Virus record (IMG/VR): IMGVR_UViG_3300042516_001063
Coordinates: 1 to 25,612 of that record
Direction: 5' to 3' (one strand)
DNA: 25,612 nucleotides
Source: a virus
Under the pieces are notes generated by a model, which made no database searches, had not been told where the DNA came from, and saw only the letters and a list, made by a program, of their open reading frames with translations. The translations under genes and the position numbers were made by a program. The number at the start of each line of letters is the position of its first letter. Positions within the stretch are counted from its first letter, which is position 1. Positions 5,494 to 12,670 of this stretch are shown here, piece after piece.

Positions 5494-7365
5494 ATGGCAG
5501 AAAAAGATTTATACTCAAGATTAAAACGAATATTCAGCAATAATGTTATTGTTAGACGAATCGGTAAAGATGCAATTAAAGTTGTAGATAATGATGCGCT
5601 ACAATCATCAGGCAATATAAATATAAGTAGATATATAGACAGGTTTACTCGTTTACATGGAGTAAAATCACAACTATCTACTTATAACAACAATTATAAC
5701 TATTATAGTTCAAAAACAGAATTATATACCGATTATGAGGTAATGGATACAGATTCCATTATTAATAGTGCTCTCGACATTTATGCAGATGAAACAGTAA
5801 TGAAAGATGAGTTCGGACAAATATTATCAATACGTAGCGATGACCAAAGAATTACAAAGATATTAGACAATCTATTCTTTGATGTATTAAATGTAGATTT
5901 TAACTTATGGCCTTGGGTTAGAAATATGTGTAAGTATGGAGATTTCTATCTCAAGTTAGACATTCATCCTGAAATAGGAGTAGTAAATGTTACTCCAATG
6001 TCATCATATGAAATGATTAGAGAAGAAGGTGTAGATCCAAATCAACCATATTTAGTACAATTTGCAAATTTTAACTATAAAGGCGTTAAATGGGAAAACT
6101 ATGAAGTAGCCCATTTTAGACTATTATCAGATTCTAACTTTTTACCTTATGGTAAATCAATGCTAGAGGGCGCAAGAAAAGTTTGGAAGCAGTTGACATT
6201 AATGGAAGATGCAATGCTTATTCATAGAATTATGCGTGCACCTGAAAGACGTAAGTTTAAAATAGATATAGGTAATATTCCACCTAATGAGGTTGATGGT
6301 TATATGCAAAAAATCATTAATCAAATGAAAAAGACTCCGTTTATGGATGAAAAAACGGGAGAATATAACTTAAAGTTTAACTTACAAAATATGTTAGAAG
6401 ATTTCTATTTACCAGTACGAGGCCAACAGTCAGGTACTGAAATAGAATCATTAAGTGGTATGGAATGGACAGGTATAGATGACATAGAATATCTTAGAAA
6501 TAGAATGATGGCAGGACTTAAAGTACCAAAAGCATTCTTAGGATATGATGAAAGTATTTCAGGTAAAGCTACATTAGCCGCAGAAGATGTTCGTTTTGCT
6601 AGAACTATTGAAAGAATTCAACGTATAATAATTTCAGAATTAACTAAAATTGCTATTGTCCATTTATATGCACAAGGATTCGAAGGTCCTGATATGATTA
6701 ATTTTGAAATCAAAATGACATCACCATCTGCAATATATGAACAAGAAAAAATAACATTATGGAATTCTAAAGTTGATTTAGGAAAATCAATGATGGAAGG
6801 CAAACTAATGTCATCAGATTTTATATACAAACATGTATTTAACTTTACAGATGATGAAATTGCTAAAATGAATGATGATATTACAAAAGATCAAAAAGAA
6901 GCATTTAGAAGAAATAAAATAGCGGAAGAGGGTGAAGATCCTAAAAACCCTGTAGGTAAACCTGAAGAGGAGGAAGGTGGTGAAGATGAAGAAGAAGGTG
7001 CGGCAAATCCATTTGGTGGTGAAGAGGAAGGAGCAGAAGAAGGCGGTGAAGAAACAGGAGGAGAAGAGACTACTACAGAAGAGGGAGTTGAACGTAAAAC
7101 ACCAGAAGTACCAAAGGGAGGATGGCCTGGAGCAGGCAGACCTAAAGAATCAACAAAATATGGAACTAATAGGCACGTAAGAGGTAGGGATCCATTAGGT
7201 AAAGAAGAATTAAAAAAACTAACTAGAACTACTGAGGATATAAAGAAACAGTTCGGTATCACTAAAATAGATAAAGTTAAAAAACAAGCTAGTAAAATAA
7301 TATCAGAAACTAAAAAGACTGATTCATTATTAGATGAAAATCAAATTATTGACGGTGAAATATAA
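5494..7365 (+). CDS. 20: Portal protein (T4 gp20-like)
   Basis: A 623-residue protein forming the dodecameric DNA gate of the head. T4 gp20-like features include YYSSKTELYTDYEVMD followed by INSALDIYADE (about 70-100), the SYEMIREE region, VAHFRLLSDSNFLPYGKSMLEGARKVW (described in pieces, about 205-230), an MRAPERRKF helix region and LKVPKAFLGYDE. It is longer than T4 gp20 (524) because of a C-terminal extension: a Glu/Gly-rich acidic tract (about 478-535), then GGWPGAGRPKE, KYGTN and GRDPLGKEEL, a Lys-rich end and SLLDENQIIDGEI. It follows terL and starts a run of head genes. The extension may be internal to the head or bind scaffold; that is speculative. Start has an A/T-rich leader without Shine-Dalgarno. 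Confidence 0.93.
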   Translation: MAEKDLYSRLKRIFSNNVIVRRIGKDAIKVVDNDALQSSGNINISRYIDRFTRLHGVKSQLSTYNNNYNYYSSKTELYTDYEVMDTDSIINSALDIYADETVMKDEFGQILSIRSDDQRITKILDNLFFDVLNVDFNLWPWVRNMCKYGDFYLKLDIHPEIGVVNVTPMSSYEMIREEGVDPNQPYLVQFANFNYKGVKWENYEVAHFRLLSDSNFLPYGKSMLEGARKVWKQLTLMEDAMLIHRIMRAPERRKFKIDIGNIPPNEVDGYMQKIINQMKKTPFMDEKTGEYNLKFNLQNMLEDFYLPVRGQQSGTEIESLSGMEWTGIDDIEYLRNRMMAGLKVPKAFLGYDESISGKATLAAEDVRFARTIERIQRIIISELTKIAIVHLYAQGFEGPDMINFEIKMTSPSAIYEQEKITLWNSKVDLGKSMMEGKLMSSDFIYKHVFNFTDDEIAKMNDDITKDQKEAFRRNKIAEEGEDPKNPVGKPEEEEGGEDEEEGAANPFGGEEEGAEEGGEETGGEETTTEEGVERKTPEVPKGGWPGAGRPKESTKYGTNRHVRGRDPLGKEELKKLTRTTEDIKKQFGITKIDKVKKQASKIISETKKTDSLLDENQIIDGEI

Positions 7366-7374
7366 AATTTCATC

Positions 7375-7382
7375 ATATTTAT
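7375..7382 (+). promoter_or_regulatory. ATATTTAT motif before the 280-residue head-module gene
   Basis: The octamer (followed by ATAAAATT) lies 27 bases before the ATG at 7410, in a 44-base gap. Promoter role inferred from recurrence. Confidence 0.38.
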
Positions 7383-7409
7383 ATAAAATTATATCATCAT
7401 AATCATACC

Positions 7410-8252
7410 ATGAAGAAATTAAAGCATTCGAAATTTAAAAATACTGGTATATTATTTGAGATGTTAGTCAGACAAATTGCTGCTGATACCTTAAATAATA
7501 CTAAATCTAAATCGATTGATCTAATTAAAAAGTATTTCAATAAGAATACTGAACTTTCTAAAGAATTAGAACTATACCAAACTCTAATGACTGAAAAGTT
7601 TAACAAAGATACTAAAGCAACTCAATTACTTGAAGCTGTAGTACAAACTAGAAAACAACTAAATAGTCAGGCATTATCTAGACAAAAATATAATCTTATA
7701 AAGGATATACAAAAAGCATATCCAATACAAGAATTTTTTAAATGTAATGTTAATAACTATAAAGAACTAGCTTCAATATATAAATTATTTGAATATGAGT
7801 TAGCAGATAATCCTGCTGATATGGTTAGAACAAGACATGCTATCGTAGAGCAGATTTGTACTAAGAATGCAAGTAAACCTGAAGTTGCTGAACTTAAAGA
7901 ATTTACTCAACAAGATAAAGATATAAGATTACTATCATATAAACTATTAGTTGATAAGTTCAATACAAAATATTCAACATTGAATGGTGCACAGAAAGGA
8001 TTATTAAGAGAATACATAAATAATGTAAATAATACAGTAGCTTTAAAGTCATATATTGATTTAGAAGTTCCCAAATTACAATCAGCATTGAAAATATTTA
8101 TACCTAAAATAGGGGATAAAGTTACTAAAATTAAATTGACTGAAACAGTTTCATTACTAGATAAAATTAAAACATCAAAGTCAATTAAAGATAATCATAT
8201 ATTATCAATGTTACGCTATTACGAATTAGTAAAAGAACTAAAGAAAATATAA
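7410..8252 (+). CDS. Conserved-looking head-module protein of unknown function
   Basis: A 280-residue, Lys-rich, mostly helical protein with an opening KFKNTGILFEMLVRQI and KKYFNKNTELSKELELY (about 40-60). I have the impression of this pattern from marine T4-like phages, where it sits between portal and prohead protease, but I cannot name it. No membrane segment, signal peptide or catalytic motif is visible; one or two cysteines only. Position between gp20 and gp21 is where T4 has prohead core genes 67 and 68, so a core or assembly role is possible. The next gene starts one base after its stop. Confidence 0.72.
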   Translation: MKKLKHSKFKNTGILFEMLVRQIAADTLNNTKSKSIDLIKKYFNKNTELSKELELYQTLMTEKFNKDTKATQLLEAVVQTRKQLNSQALSRQKYNLIKDIQKAYPIQEFFKCNVNNYKELASIYKLFEYELADNPADMVRTRHAIVEQICTKNASKPEVAELKEFTQQDKDIRLLSYKLLVDKFNTKYSTLNGAQKGLLREYINNVNNTVALKSYIDLEVPKLQSALKIFIPKIGDKVTKIKLTETVSLLDKIKTSKSIKDNHILSMLRYYELVKELKKI

Positions 8253-8253
8253 T

Positions 8254-8535
8254 ATGGCAGTAAATATAGATCCAGGATATAGCTATTCAAACGCATATAG
8301 CAACCAAAGAGCATCATTATATATAGGTATTGGTGATGCAAGCCAATTAGTTACAGGATCATTAACACTTACAAACGTTAATAGCGGAATATTATTAAGT
8401 GGTTCTGCAGCAGGTACTATTACATTGTTAGATGGTAGCACAATTAATTTAGCTACGTTATCAACAGGTGTGCAATACACATTAGCATTAACAGCAGTTA
8501 GTGCATCTGCAGGTGGAGTTTATGTAATTTATTAA
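8254..8535 (+). CDS. Small beta-rich structural protein of unknown function
   Basis: A 93-residue protein rich in Ser, Thr, Gly, Ala and Val with alternating beta-strand pattern and no cysteines. It starts within a TAATATG junction directly after the previous stop. Composition (GSLTLTN, SGSAAGTITL, ending in VYVIY) is like small virion surface proteins, so a capsid decoration role is possible but not shown. I do not recognise a family. Confidence 0.65.
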   Translation: MAVNIDPGYSYSNAYSNQRASLYIGIGDASQLVTGSLTLTNVNSGILLSGSAAGTITLLDGSTINLATLSTGVQYTLALTAVSASAGGVYVIY

Positions 8536-8544
8536 AAATAAGCA

Positions 8545-9063
8545 ATGAACAAAGGATATATAAATCAAATGCTAACTAAACTAAGATTAACTGAGGGTGA
8601 ACAATTACCTAAAGATATTTTAGATGCTGAAGGAATTACACCTGATGAAGATATTGATGAAGTATCTACTAGTGCAGGAGCAGGTGCATATCAAACACCA
8701 TATGCTTTCGGAAAAGCTGACGATGATACTATAGAAGCAATGGGATATAAAAAAGTGAAAAAGAAAAACGCTAATGAATCTCGATTTATGCAAATATCAA
8801 AAGAATTGCATTTGAATGAAGCTTCATATAAAGATTATAAAAACGATATAACGAATACACCTCAACAAAAGGTTAATAAAGCGATACATGAAGTAAGTAA
8901 AAAGATGATTGAGATAGAAAGATTAGTAAATCAAAATCTTAAACTTAAAAAAGAAATGCGAGTTAACAATAACGAGTTCTGGAAATCTACACAAGGTAGA
9001 ATGTATAAAATTTCAGAAAGATTGATACGTATCGCTAACCAATTAAAAGAATTAAATTCGTAA
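8545..9063 (+). CDS. Prohead core-like protein of unknown function
   Basis: A 172-residue charged protein. Its N-terminus ends in LRLTE (13-17), matching the T4 prohead-protease site Leu/Ile-X-Glu, so it is probably cleaved after Glu17. A Gly/Ala-rich stretch (STSAGAGAYQTPYAFG, about 42-57) of a kind seen in head-module proteins of T4-like phages follows, then Lys-rich helices with coiled-coil character (about 110-170). It lies directly before the protease gene, separated by one base. The role as an internal core protein is inferred from the site and position. Confidence 0.72.
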   Translation: MNKGYINQMLTKLRLTEGEQLPKDILDAEGITPDEDIDEVSTSAGAGAYQTPYAFGKADDDTIEAMGYKKVKKKNANESRFMQISKELHLNEASYKDYKNDITNTPQQKVNKAIHEVSKKMIEIERLVNQNLKLKKEMRVNNNEFWKSTQGRMYKISERLIRIANQLKELNS

Positions 9064-9064
9064 T

Positions 9065-9664
9065 ATGAAACAACTATTAGTAGATTTTTTACCATTTCAA
9101 ATAACACCACAGCAGATATCTGAATCAATGACTTCTAATAATGGAAGATTATTGGTTAAAGGTGTATTACAAAGAGCAGAAGCTACCAATCAAAATGGTA
9201 GAGTATATCCTAAGCCTATATTGGAAAGAGAAGCAACAAAGTATAATGATGTAAACATTAAGCAGCGTAGGGCCTTAGGAGAGTTAGACCACCCTGATTC
9301 GTCTATCGTTAATCTAAATAATGTTTCGCATAATATTGTGGAGATGCATTGGAACGGAAATGATTTAGTTGGTACTGTAGAAGTATTAACTACACCTGCA
9401 GGAAATATATTAAGAGAATTATTTAAGGCAGGTATTACATTAGGCATATCTTCAAGAGGTATGGGGTCTGTTAGAGAATTAGGTGAGGGTAAAGTTGCTG
9501 TTCAAGATGACTTTGATCTTATAGCATTTGATTTTGTATCTAACCCATCAACACAAGGTGCATTCCTAAAGCCAGTAAATGAGTCGGTAAATAACGGACT
9601 TATTTCAACAAATAAATACAACACAGTAAATCGTATTATTACAGATATATTAACAGACTTCTAA
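9065..9664 (+). CDS. 21: Prohead maturation protease (T4 gp21-like)
   Basis: A 199-residue serine protease that matures the T4-type prohead by cutting scaffold and capsid proteins after Leu/Ile-X-Glu. Visible: GRVYPKPILERE (45-56), GELDHPD with the catalytic His76, GISSRGMGS with the candidate Ser129/130, and DDFDLIAFDFVSNPS (148-162), the conserved Asp segment. QQISE (16-20) is a likely self-cleavage site. Length is close to T4 gp21 (212). Its presence supports the interpretation of the many Leu/Ile-X-Glu leaders in this window. Confidence 0.93.
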   Translation: MKQLLVDFLPFQITPQQISESMTSNNGRLLVKGVLQRAEATNQNGRVYPKPILEREATKYNDVNIKQRRALGELDHPDSSIVNLNNVSHNIVEMHWNGNDLVGTVEVLTTPAGNILRELFKAGITLGISSRGMGSVRELGEGKVAVQDDFDLIAFDFVSNPSTQGAFLKPVNESVNNGLISTNKYNTVNRIITDILTDF

Positions 9665-9675
9665 ATTTATAAATT

Positions 9676-10143
9676 ATGCCAGCAGTATCAAAAGCACAAC
9701 AAAAATTATTCGGGCTTGTAAAAGCCGTAAAAGCAGGAAAAGCAAAAACTTCATCAGTATCAAAAGATGTTAAGGATATTGCAAAAACTATGACTACAAA
9801 AGAAATAGATAAATTTGCAGGAACTAAACATAAAGGATTACCTGAAAAGAAAAAGGAAGTCAAAAAAGATGTTAAAAAGGAATCATTACAAATACAAGAA
9901 TTACGTAATACTATCAGAGAAGTGATTAAGCAATCATTACGTGAAGATATAAATGAATTTGATTTTGAAGATTTTGATAATACAGATTTAAACGGCGCGT
10001 CAGTAGAAATGGCAATAGATGACTTATTCGGCGAATTCCAAAATTCAATTGATAAAGTATTATCAGCAAATGCTGGATTGAAATCAAAAGCAAGAATTGC
10101 TATAAAGCAGATGATTGTCGACAAACTAAAACAATGGAAATAA
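9676..10143 (+). CDS. DUF3008-like protein with acidic C-terminal extension
   Basis: A 155-residue protein. Residues 1-56 (MPAVSKAQQKLFGLVKAVKAG through FAGTKHKGLPEK, quoted in part) match the small phage family DUF3008: SKAQQ, a Lys/Ala helix, Ser-rich link, then TKHKGLPE. This family has no established function. The C-terminal half is different: Lys-rich link, ELRNTIREVIKQSL helix, an Asp/Glu/Phe tract and a final helix. INEFD (around 95) contains an Ile-X-Glu site. It lies between protease and scaffold, so a head-internal role is likely. Confidence 0.78.
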   Translation: MPAVSKAQQKLFGLVKAVKAGKAKTSSVSKDVKDIAKTMTTKEIDKFAGTKHKGLPEKKKEVKKDVKKESLQIQELRNTIREVIKQSLREDINEFDFEDFDNTDLNGASVEMAIDDLFGEFQNSIDKVLSANAGLKSKARIAIKQMIVDKLKQWK

Positions 10144-10144
10144 T

Positions 10145-10744
10145 ATGAAAAAGAAGTCATTAAAAGAAGGAGCCGGAGCTTGGGGTATAGTAACACCAAG
10201 AAAAGTAAATAACATTAGCTTAACTAAACTTGCTAAAGAAGCTTGGGAACCAACACGTCAGGAAGAAACTACTATGAGTCCTGAGGATAAGAAAAAGTTT
10301 ATGGAAGCTATAAACAATTTCTCATCATTAAATAACTCTATTTACAGAGAACAGTCATTGCAAGAGATTACAGCAAAATTAAAAGAAATAGTTGAAGCTG
10401 CATCTCATATAACAGTAACTGAAACTGAAGATTGGTTTGATAGAGTTACCGTACAACGTCATATGAAACAGTTAGGAGAATCATATAAAACATTTGAAAA
10501 GACTGCAAAACAAATATCAGAACTTCAACAAAGATTAGAAGCTTGTTATGAAGATATCGGCACCGGATTAAATAAATACTATAATATTAGTCCATCAGTT
10601 AATGAAGGAGCTGATTATCAAAAGTTCTTTGTAGATGCTATGAAGAAGTTTAACGTAAAATCGCCAGCAGATTTTAAAGATGCAAAAAAGAAACAAGAAT
10701 TCTTTGATTTTGTAGATGCTAATTATAAAGGTAAACACGAATAA
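10145..10744 (+). CDS. Head-module protein with possible protease-cleaved leader
   Basis: A 199-residue helical protein. The start MKKKSLKE (Leu6-X-Glu8) fits a short prohead-protease leader. The middle (about 95-150) has TVTETEDWFDRVTVQRHMK and an ELQQRLEACYEDIGTGL helix. The C-terminal 45 residues (ADYQKFF, VKSPADFKDAKKK, FFDFVDANYKG) form a compact motif I associate with several virion proteins of marine T4-like phages. It starts one base after the previous stop. No enzyme motif is seen. Confidence 0.72.
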   Translation: MKKKSLKEGAGAWGIVTPRKVNNISLTKLAKEAWEPTRQEETTMSPEDKKKFMEAINNFSSLNNSIYREQSLQEITAKLKEIVEAASHITVTETEDWFDRVTVQRHMKQLGESYKTFEKTAKQISELQQRLEACYEDIGTGLNKYYNISPSVNEGADYQKFFVDAMKKFNVKSPADFKDAKKKQEFFDFVDANYKGKHE

Positions 10745-10746
10745 TA

Positions 10747-11538
10747 ATGAAACTAATTACTGCAGTGCCTAGACATACTAGAGCATATCTTTTAGTAAAA
10801 GAATCTTTAAGTAAATATGATACATCAATCTTATCAGAAGCTGGTATAGCTTCCGATGCAGATTTAGAAAAATTACTAAAGGGTATTGCAATGGATTTAT
10901 CTAAAAAACGATTATCAACTGTAGATCCGCAGAAAGTAGATTTAGAAGATATCGAACAAGAAAAAGATCAGACTAATGAGGAAGTTTTATCGGAAGGATT
11001 ACTTTTAACATTATTTTTAGCATCACCCACTATAATTAAATTGATGGGTAAACTTATTGATTGGGCATATGGTAAGTTAATGTTGAGTTCAGATGAAAAA
11101 GCTGAACTAGAACAGTTTAAAAAAGACTATGCTGAAGCTGAAAAAGCTAATGATCAAGCAAAAATAAAAGAGCTGCATGATAAAATATATGCGTCTAAAT
11201 TAGGTAAAGCATTAGATAAGTTTGCTCATATGGCACATGGTGCATTTGTAAAACCTATAGAGATTCTACTAAAAGGAGTTGCTTGGATGAATAAAAACGA
11301 ATGGCTAAAAAAGAACGCGAAGCAGGTAGCTGAATTATTATATGCTATTATAATGATAGGAGTAGCAGGGCATGGTATCACACATGCATTAGATGGTGTT
11401 ACTGGTGTAAAGGCAGCGATTACACAATTAGGAACTAACACAGACAAATTATCACATTTAACTATAGATACATTAAAAGGTGGTGATATGACTTGGGAAG
11501 TAATTAAAAACGTATTGAACAAAGTAGTTAAAAATTAA
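10747..11538 (+). CDS. Head-module protein with two hydrophobic segments
   Basis: A 263-residue protein. It has an N-terminal charged region with two Leu-Ser-Glu sites (ILSE at 28-31 and LSEG at 82-84), a hydrophobic segment at about 84-100, a charged Ala/Glu/Lys helix (about 115-150), and a second hydrophobic segment at about 197-216. If the protease cuts after Glu31 or Glu83 the product would start just before the first hydrophobic helix. A membrane-active internal protein ejected with the DNA is one possible role; this is speculation. A terminator directly follows, so it ends the transcript. Confidence 0.7.
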   Translation: MKLITAVPRHTRAYLLVKESLSKYDTSILSEAGIASDADLEKLLKGIAMDLSKKRLSTVDPQKVDLEDIEQEKDQTNEEVLSEGLLLTLFLASPTIIKLMGKLIDWAYGKLMLSSDEKAELEQFKKDYAEAEKANDQAKIKELHDKIYASKLGKALDKFAHMAHGAFVKPIEILLKGVAWMNKNEWLKKNAKQVAELLYAIIMIGVAGHGITHALDGVTGVKAAITQLGTNTDKLSHLTIDTLKGGDMTWEVIKNVLNKVVKN

Positions 11539-11545
11539 TTTTTAT

Positions 11546-11579
11546 AATGCCTCAAGTAGTAATATTTGAGGCATTTTCA
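11546..11579 (+). terminator. Rho-independent-type terminator ending the head-module operon
   Basis: A perfect 10-bp stem, AATGCCTCAA (11546-11555) with TTGAGGCATT (11566-11575), a 10-base loop and a following short T-run. It lies eight bases after the stop of the upstream gene. Confidence 0.85.
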
Positions 11580-11638
11580 TGAAAAGTTTATTCATTCTGA
11601 TATTTTGCTCAAACATTTACATATATATTATAGAATAT

Positions 11639-11674
11639 ACCTTATGGACATCCTGTTCAATTCTAATATAAGGT
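11639..11674 (+). repeat. Inverted repeat in the scaffold-gene leader region
   Basis: ACCTTAT (11639-11645) and ATAAGGT (11668-11674) are 7-bp inverted repeats separated by 22 bases, in the 200-base gap between the terminator and the scaffold gene. It could be an operator or a 5' leader structure; function unknown. Confidence 0.3.
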
Positions 11675-11696
11675 TAAATAATTATTAATTTTTATT

Positions 11697-11713
11697 ATAG
11701 TTCTAATAACTAT
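11697..11713 (+). repeat. Short inverted repeat upstream of the scaffold gene
   Basis: ATAGTT (11697-11702), a 5-base spacer, and AACTAT (11708-11713), 26 bases before the ATG at 11739. It overlaps TATATTTCC, a near-match to the gene-proximal ATATTTAT motif, so it may be part of the promoter of the scaffold and capsid genes. Confidence 0.35.
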
Positions 11714-11738
11714 ATTTCCAAAAACAAATTTAAGGAAA

Positions 11739-12644
11739 ATGAAAGATTTACTAAAAGAAGCTATCGCTGATGCTAAGGCTGTTCGTGAGACTGCACTAGC
11801 AAATGCTAAGTTAGCACTAGAAGAAGCTTTTACCCCTAGATTACAATCAATAATCTCAGCTCAATTACAAAATGAGGAAGCTGAAGATGAGGTGTATGAT
11901 GACGAGGAAGAAGTGGACATGGACGCTCCAGAAATGGAAGGTGCCCCAGGTGAAGAATCTGCTCCGGAAGTGAGTGCTGAAGAAGCACCTGAAGCTGAAG
12001 TAGAAGATGAGGAGGAGGAAGACATCGATTTAGAAGAAATCATTCGCGAACTAGAAGGCGCTGAAGATGATGACATGGAAATGGATGAAGAATTAGATTC
12101 TTCAGATATTGGTGCATCAGATAATAAGACCCCTTCTGAAGAAGCGTCTGAAGCAACTGAGGATGGCGACATCGATCTTTTCGAAGATGATGAAATGTCT
12201 GATGATGAAGAAATTGATTTAGATGAAATTATCAATTCTTTGAAAGAAGAAGATGAAATGGATTCTGAAGAAGAAGTTGAAACATCAGAAGATGAATTAG
12301 AAGAGGCGTACAATGTTATTCGTTATCTAAAAGATAAAATTAACGAAGTTAACCTATTGAATGCTAAACTTCTTTATTCAAACAAATTGTTTAAGTCTCA
12401 CAACTTGAACGAAAATCAAAAAATGAAGGTTATCGAGAATTTCGATAGAGCAGTTTCTCTACGTGAAGTTAAGTTAGTTTACTCTACTTTAGCAGAATCA
12501 TTTAAGCAACCTGTAGCTAAAAAAGTGGTTAAAGAATCATTTGCAAGCAGACCGGTAGCATCTACTAAACCTAGCAGCAAGACTGTATTAACTGAAGGTA
12601 CTGAATTAGCTAATCGATTCAAAAAATTAGCTGGGCTTATTTAA
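11739..12644 (+). CDS. 22: Prohead core scaffolding protein (T4 gp22-like)
   Basis: A 301-residue, very acidic protein placed directly before the major capsid gene, as gp22 is in T4. The N-terminus MKDLLKE ends in a Leu-X-Glu site. An Ala-rich helix (8-45) leads into a long Glu/Asp tract (about 46-195) with a repeated pattern DIDL(E/D)EII (about 94-102 and 160-169). A helix-rich C-terminal part (about 196-301) with KINEVNLLNAKLLYSNKLF resembles the gp22 C-terminal region, and VLTEG near the end is another protease site. Such proteins form the prohead core and are largely degraded by gp21 before packaging. The leader is A-rich (AAGGAAAATG); codon use is richer in preferred codons than in neighbouring genes, consistent with high expression. 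Confidence 0.9.
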   Translation: MKDLLKEAIADAKAVRETALANAKLALEEAFTPRLQSIISAQLQNEEAEDEVYDDEEEVDMDAPEMEGAPGEESAPEVSAEEAPEAEVEDEEEEDIDLEEIIRELEGAEDDDMEMDEELDSSDIGASDNKTPSEEASEATEDGDIDLFEDDEMSDDEEIDLDEIINSLKEEDEMDSEEEVETSEDELEEAYNVIRYLKDKINEVNLLNAKLLYSNKLFKSHNLNENQKMKVIENFDRAVSLREVKLVYSTLAESFKQPVAKKVVKESFASRPVASTKPSSKTVLTEGTELANRFKKLAGLI

Positions 12645-12670
12645 TTAACAAAAAACAAACAAACAAAAAA
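12645..12670 (+). promoter_or_regulatory. A/C-rich translation leader of the major capsid gene
   Basis: The 26 bases between the scaffold stop and the capsid ATG are nearly all A and C with no Shine-Dalgarno sequence. Such A-rich leaders drive strong translation in Bacteroidota and their phages. No promoter motif is seen, so the capsid gene is probably read from the scaffold transcript. Confidence 0.5.

Noticed and set aside
6977-7180. Alternative + frame in the portal C-terminal tract
   Set aside because: Low-complexity out-of-frame reading of a repetitive GAA/GGA stretch.
6891-7262. Antisense frame opposite the portal C-terminus
   Set aside because: It is a Ser/Pro-rich mirror of the Glu/Gly-rich tract; no promoter and no independent support.
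8094-8101. ATATTTAT copy as a promoter
   Set aside because: It lies inside a coding region with no start codon nearby; probably chance in AT-rich DNA.
9668-9675. TATAAATT before the DUF3008-like gene as a T4-type late promoter
   Set aside because: A single near-match to TATAAATA with no consistent placement before other genes; the ATATTTAT pattern is far more regular.
9639-10199. Antisense 186-residue frame over the DUF3008-like gene
   Set aside because: The + strand gene matches a known family and fits the operon; the antisense product is a hydrophobic shadow.
11861-12313. Antisense Ser-rich frame opposite the scaffold gene
   Set aside because: It results from complementing Glu/Asp codons; no other minus-strand gene exists in the window.
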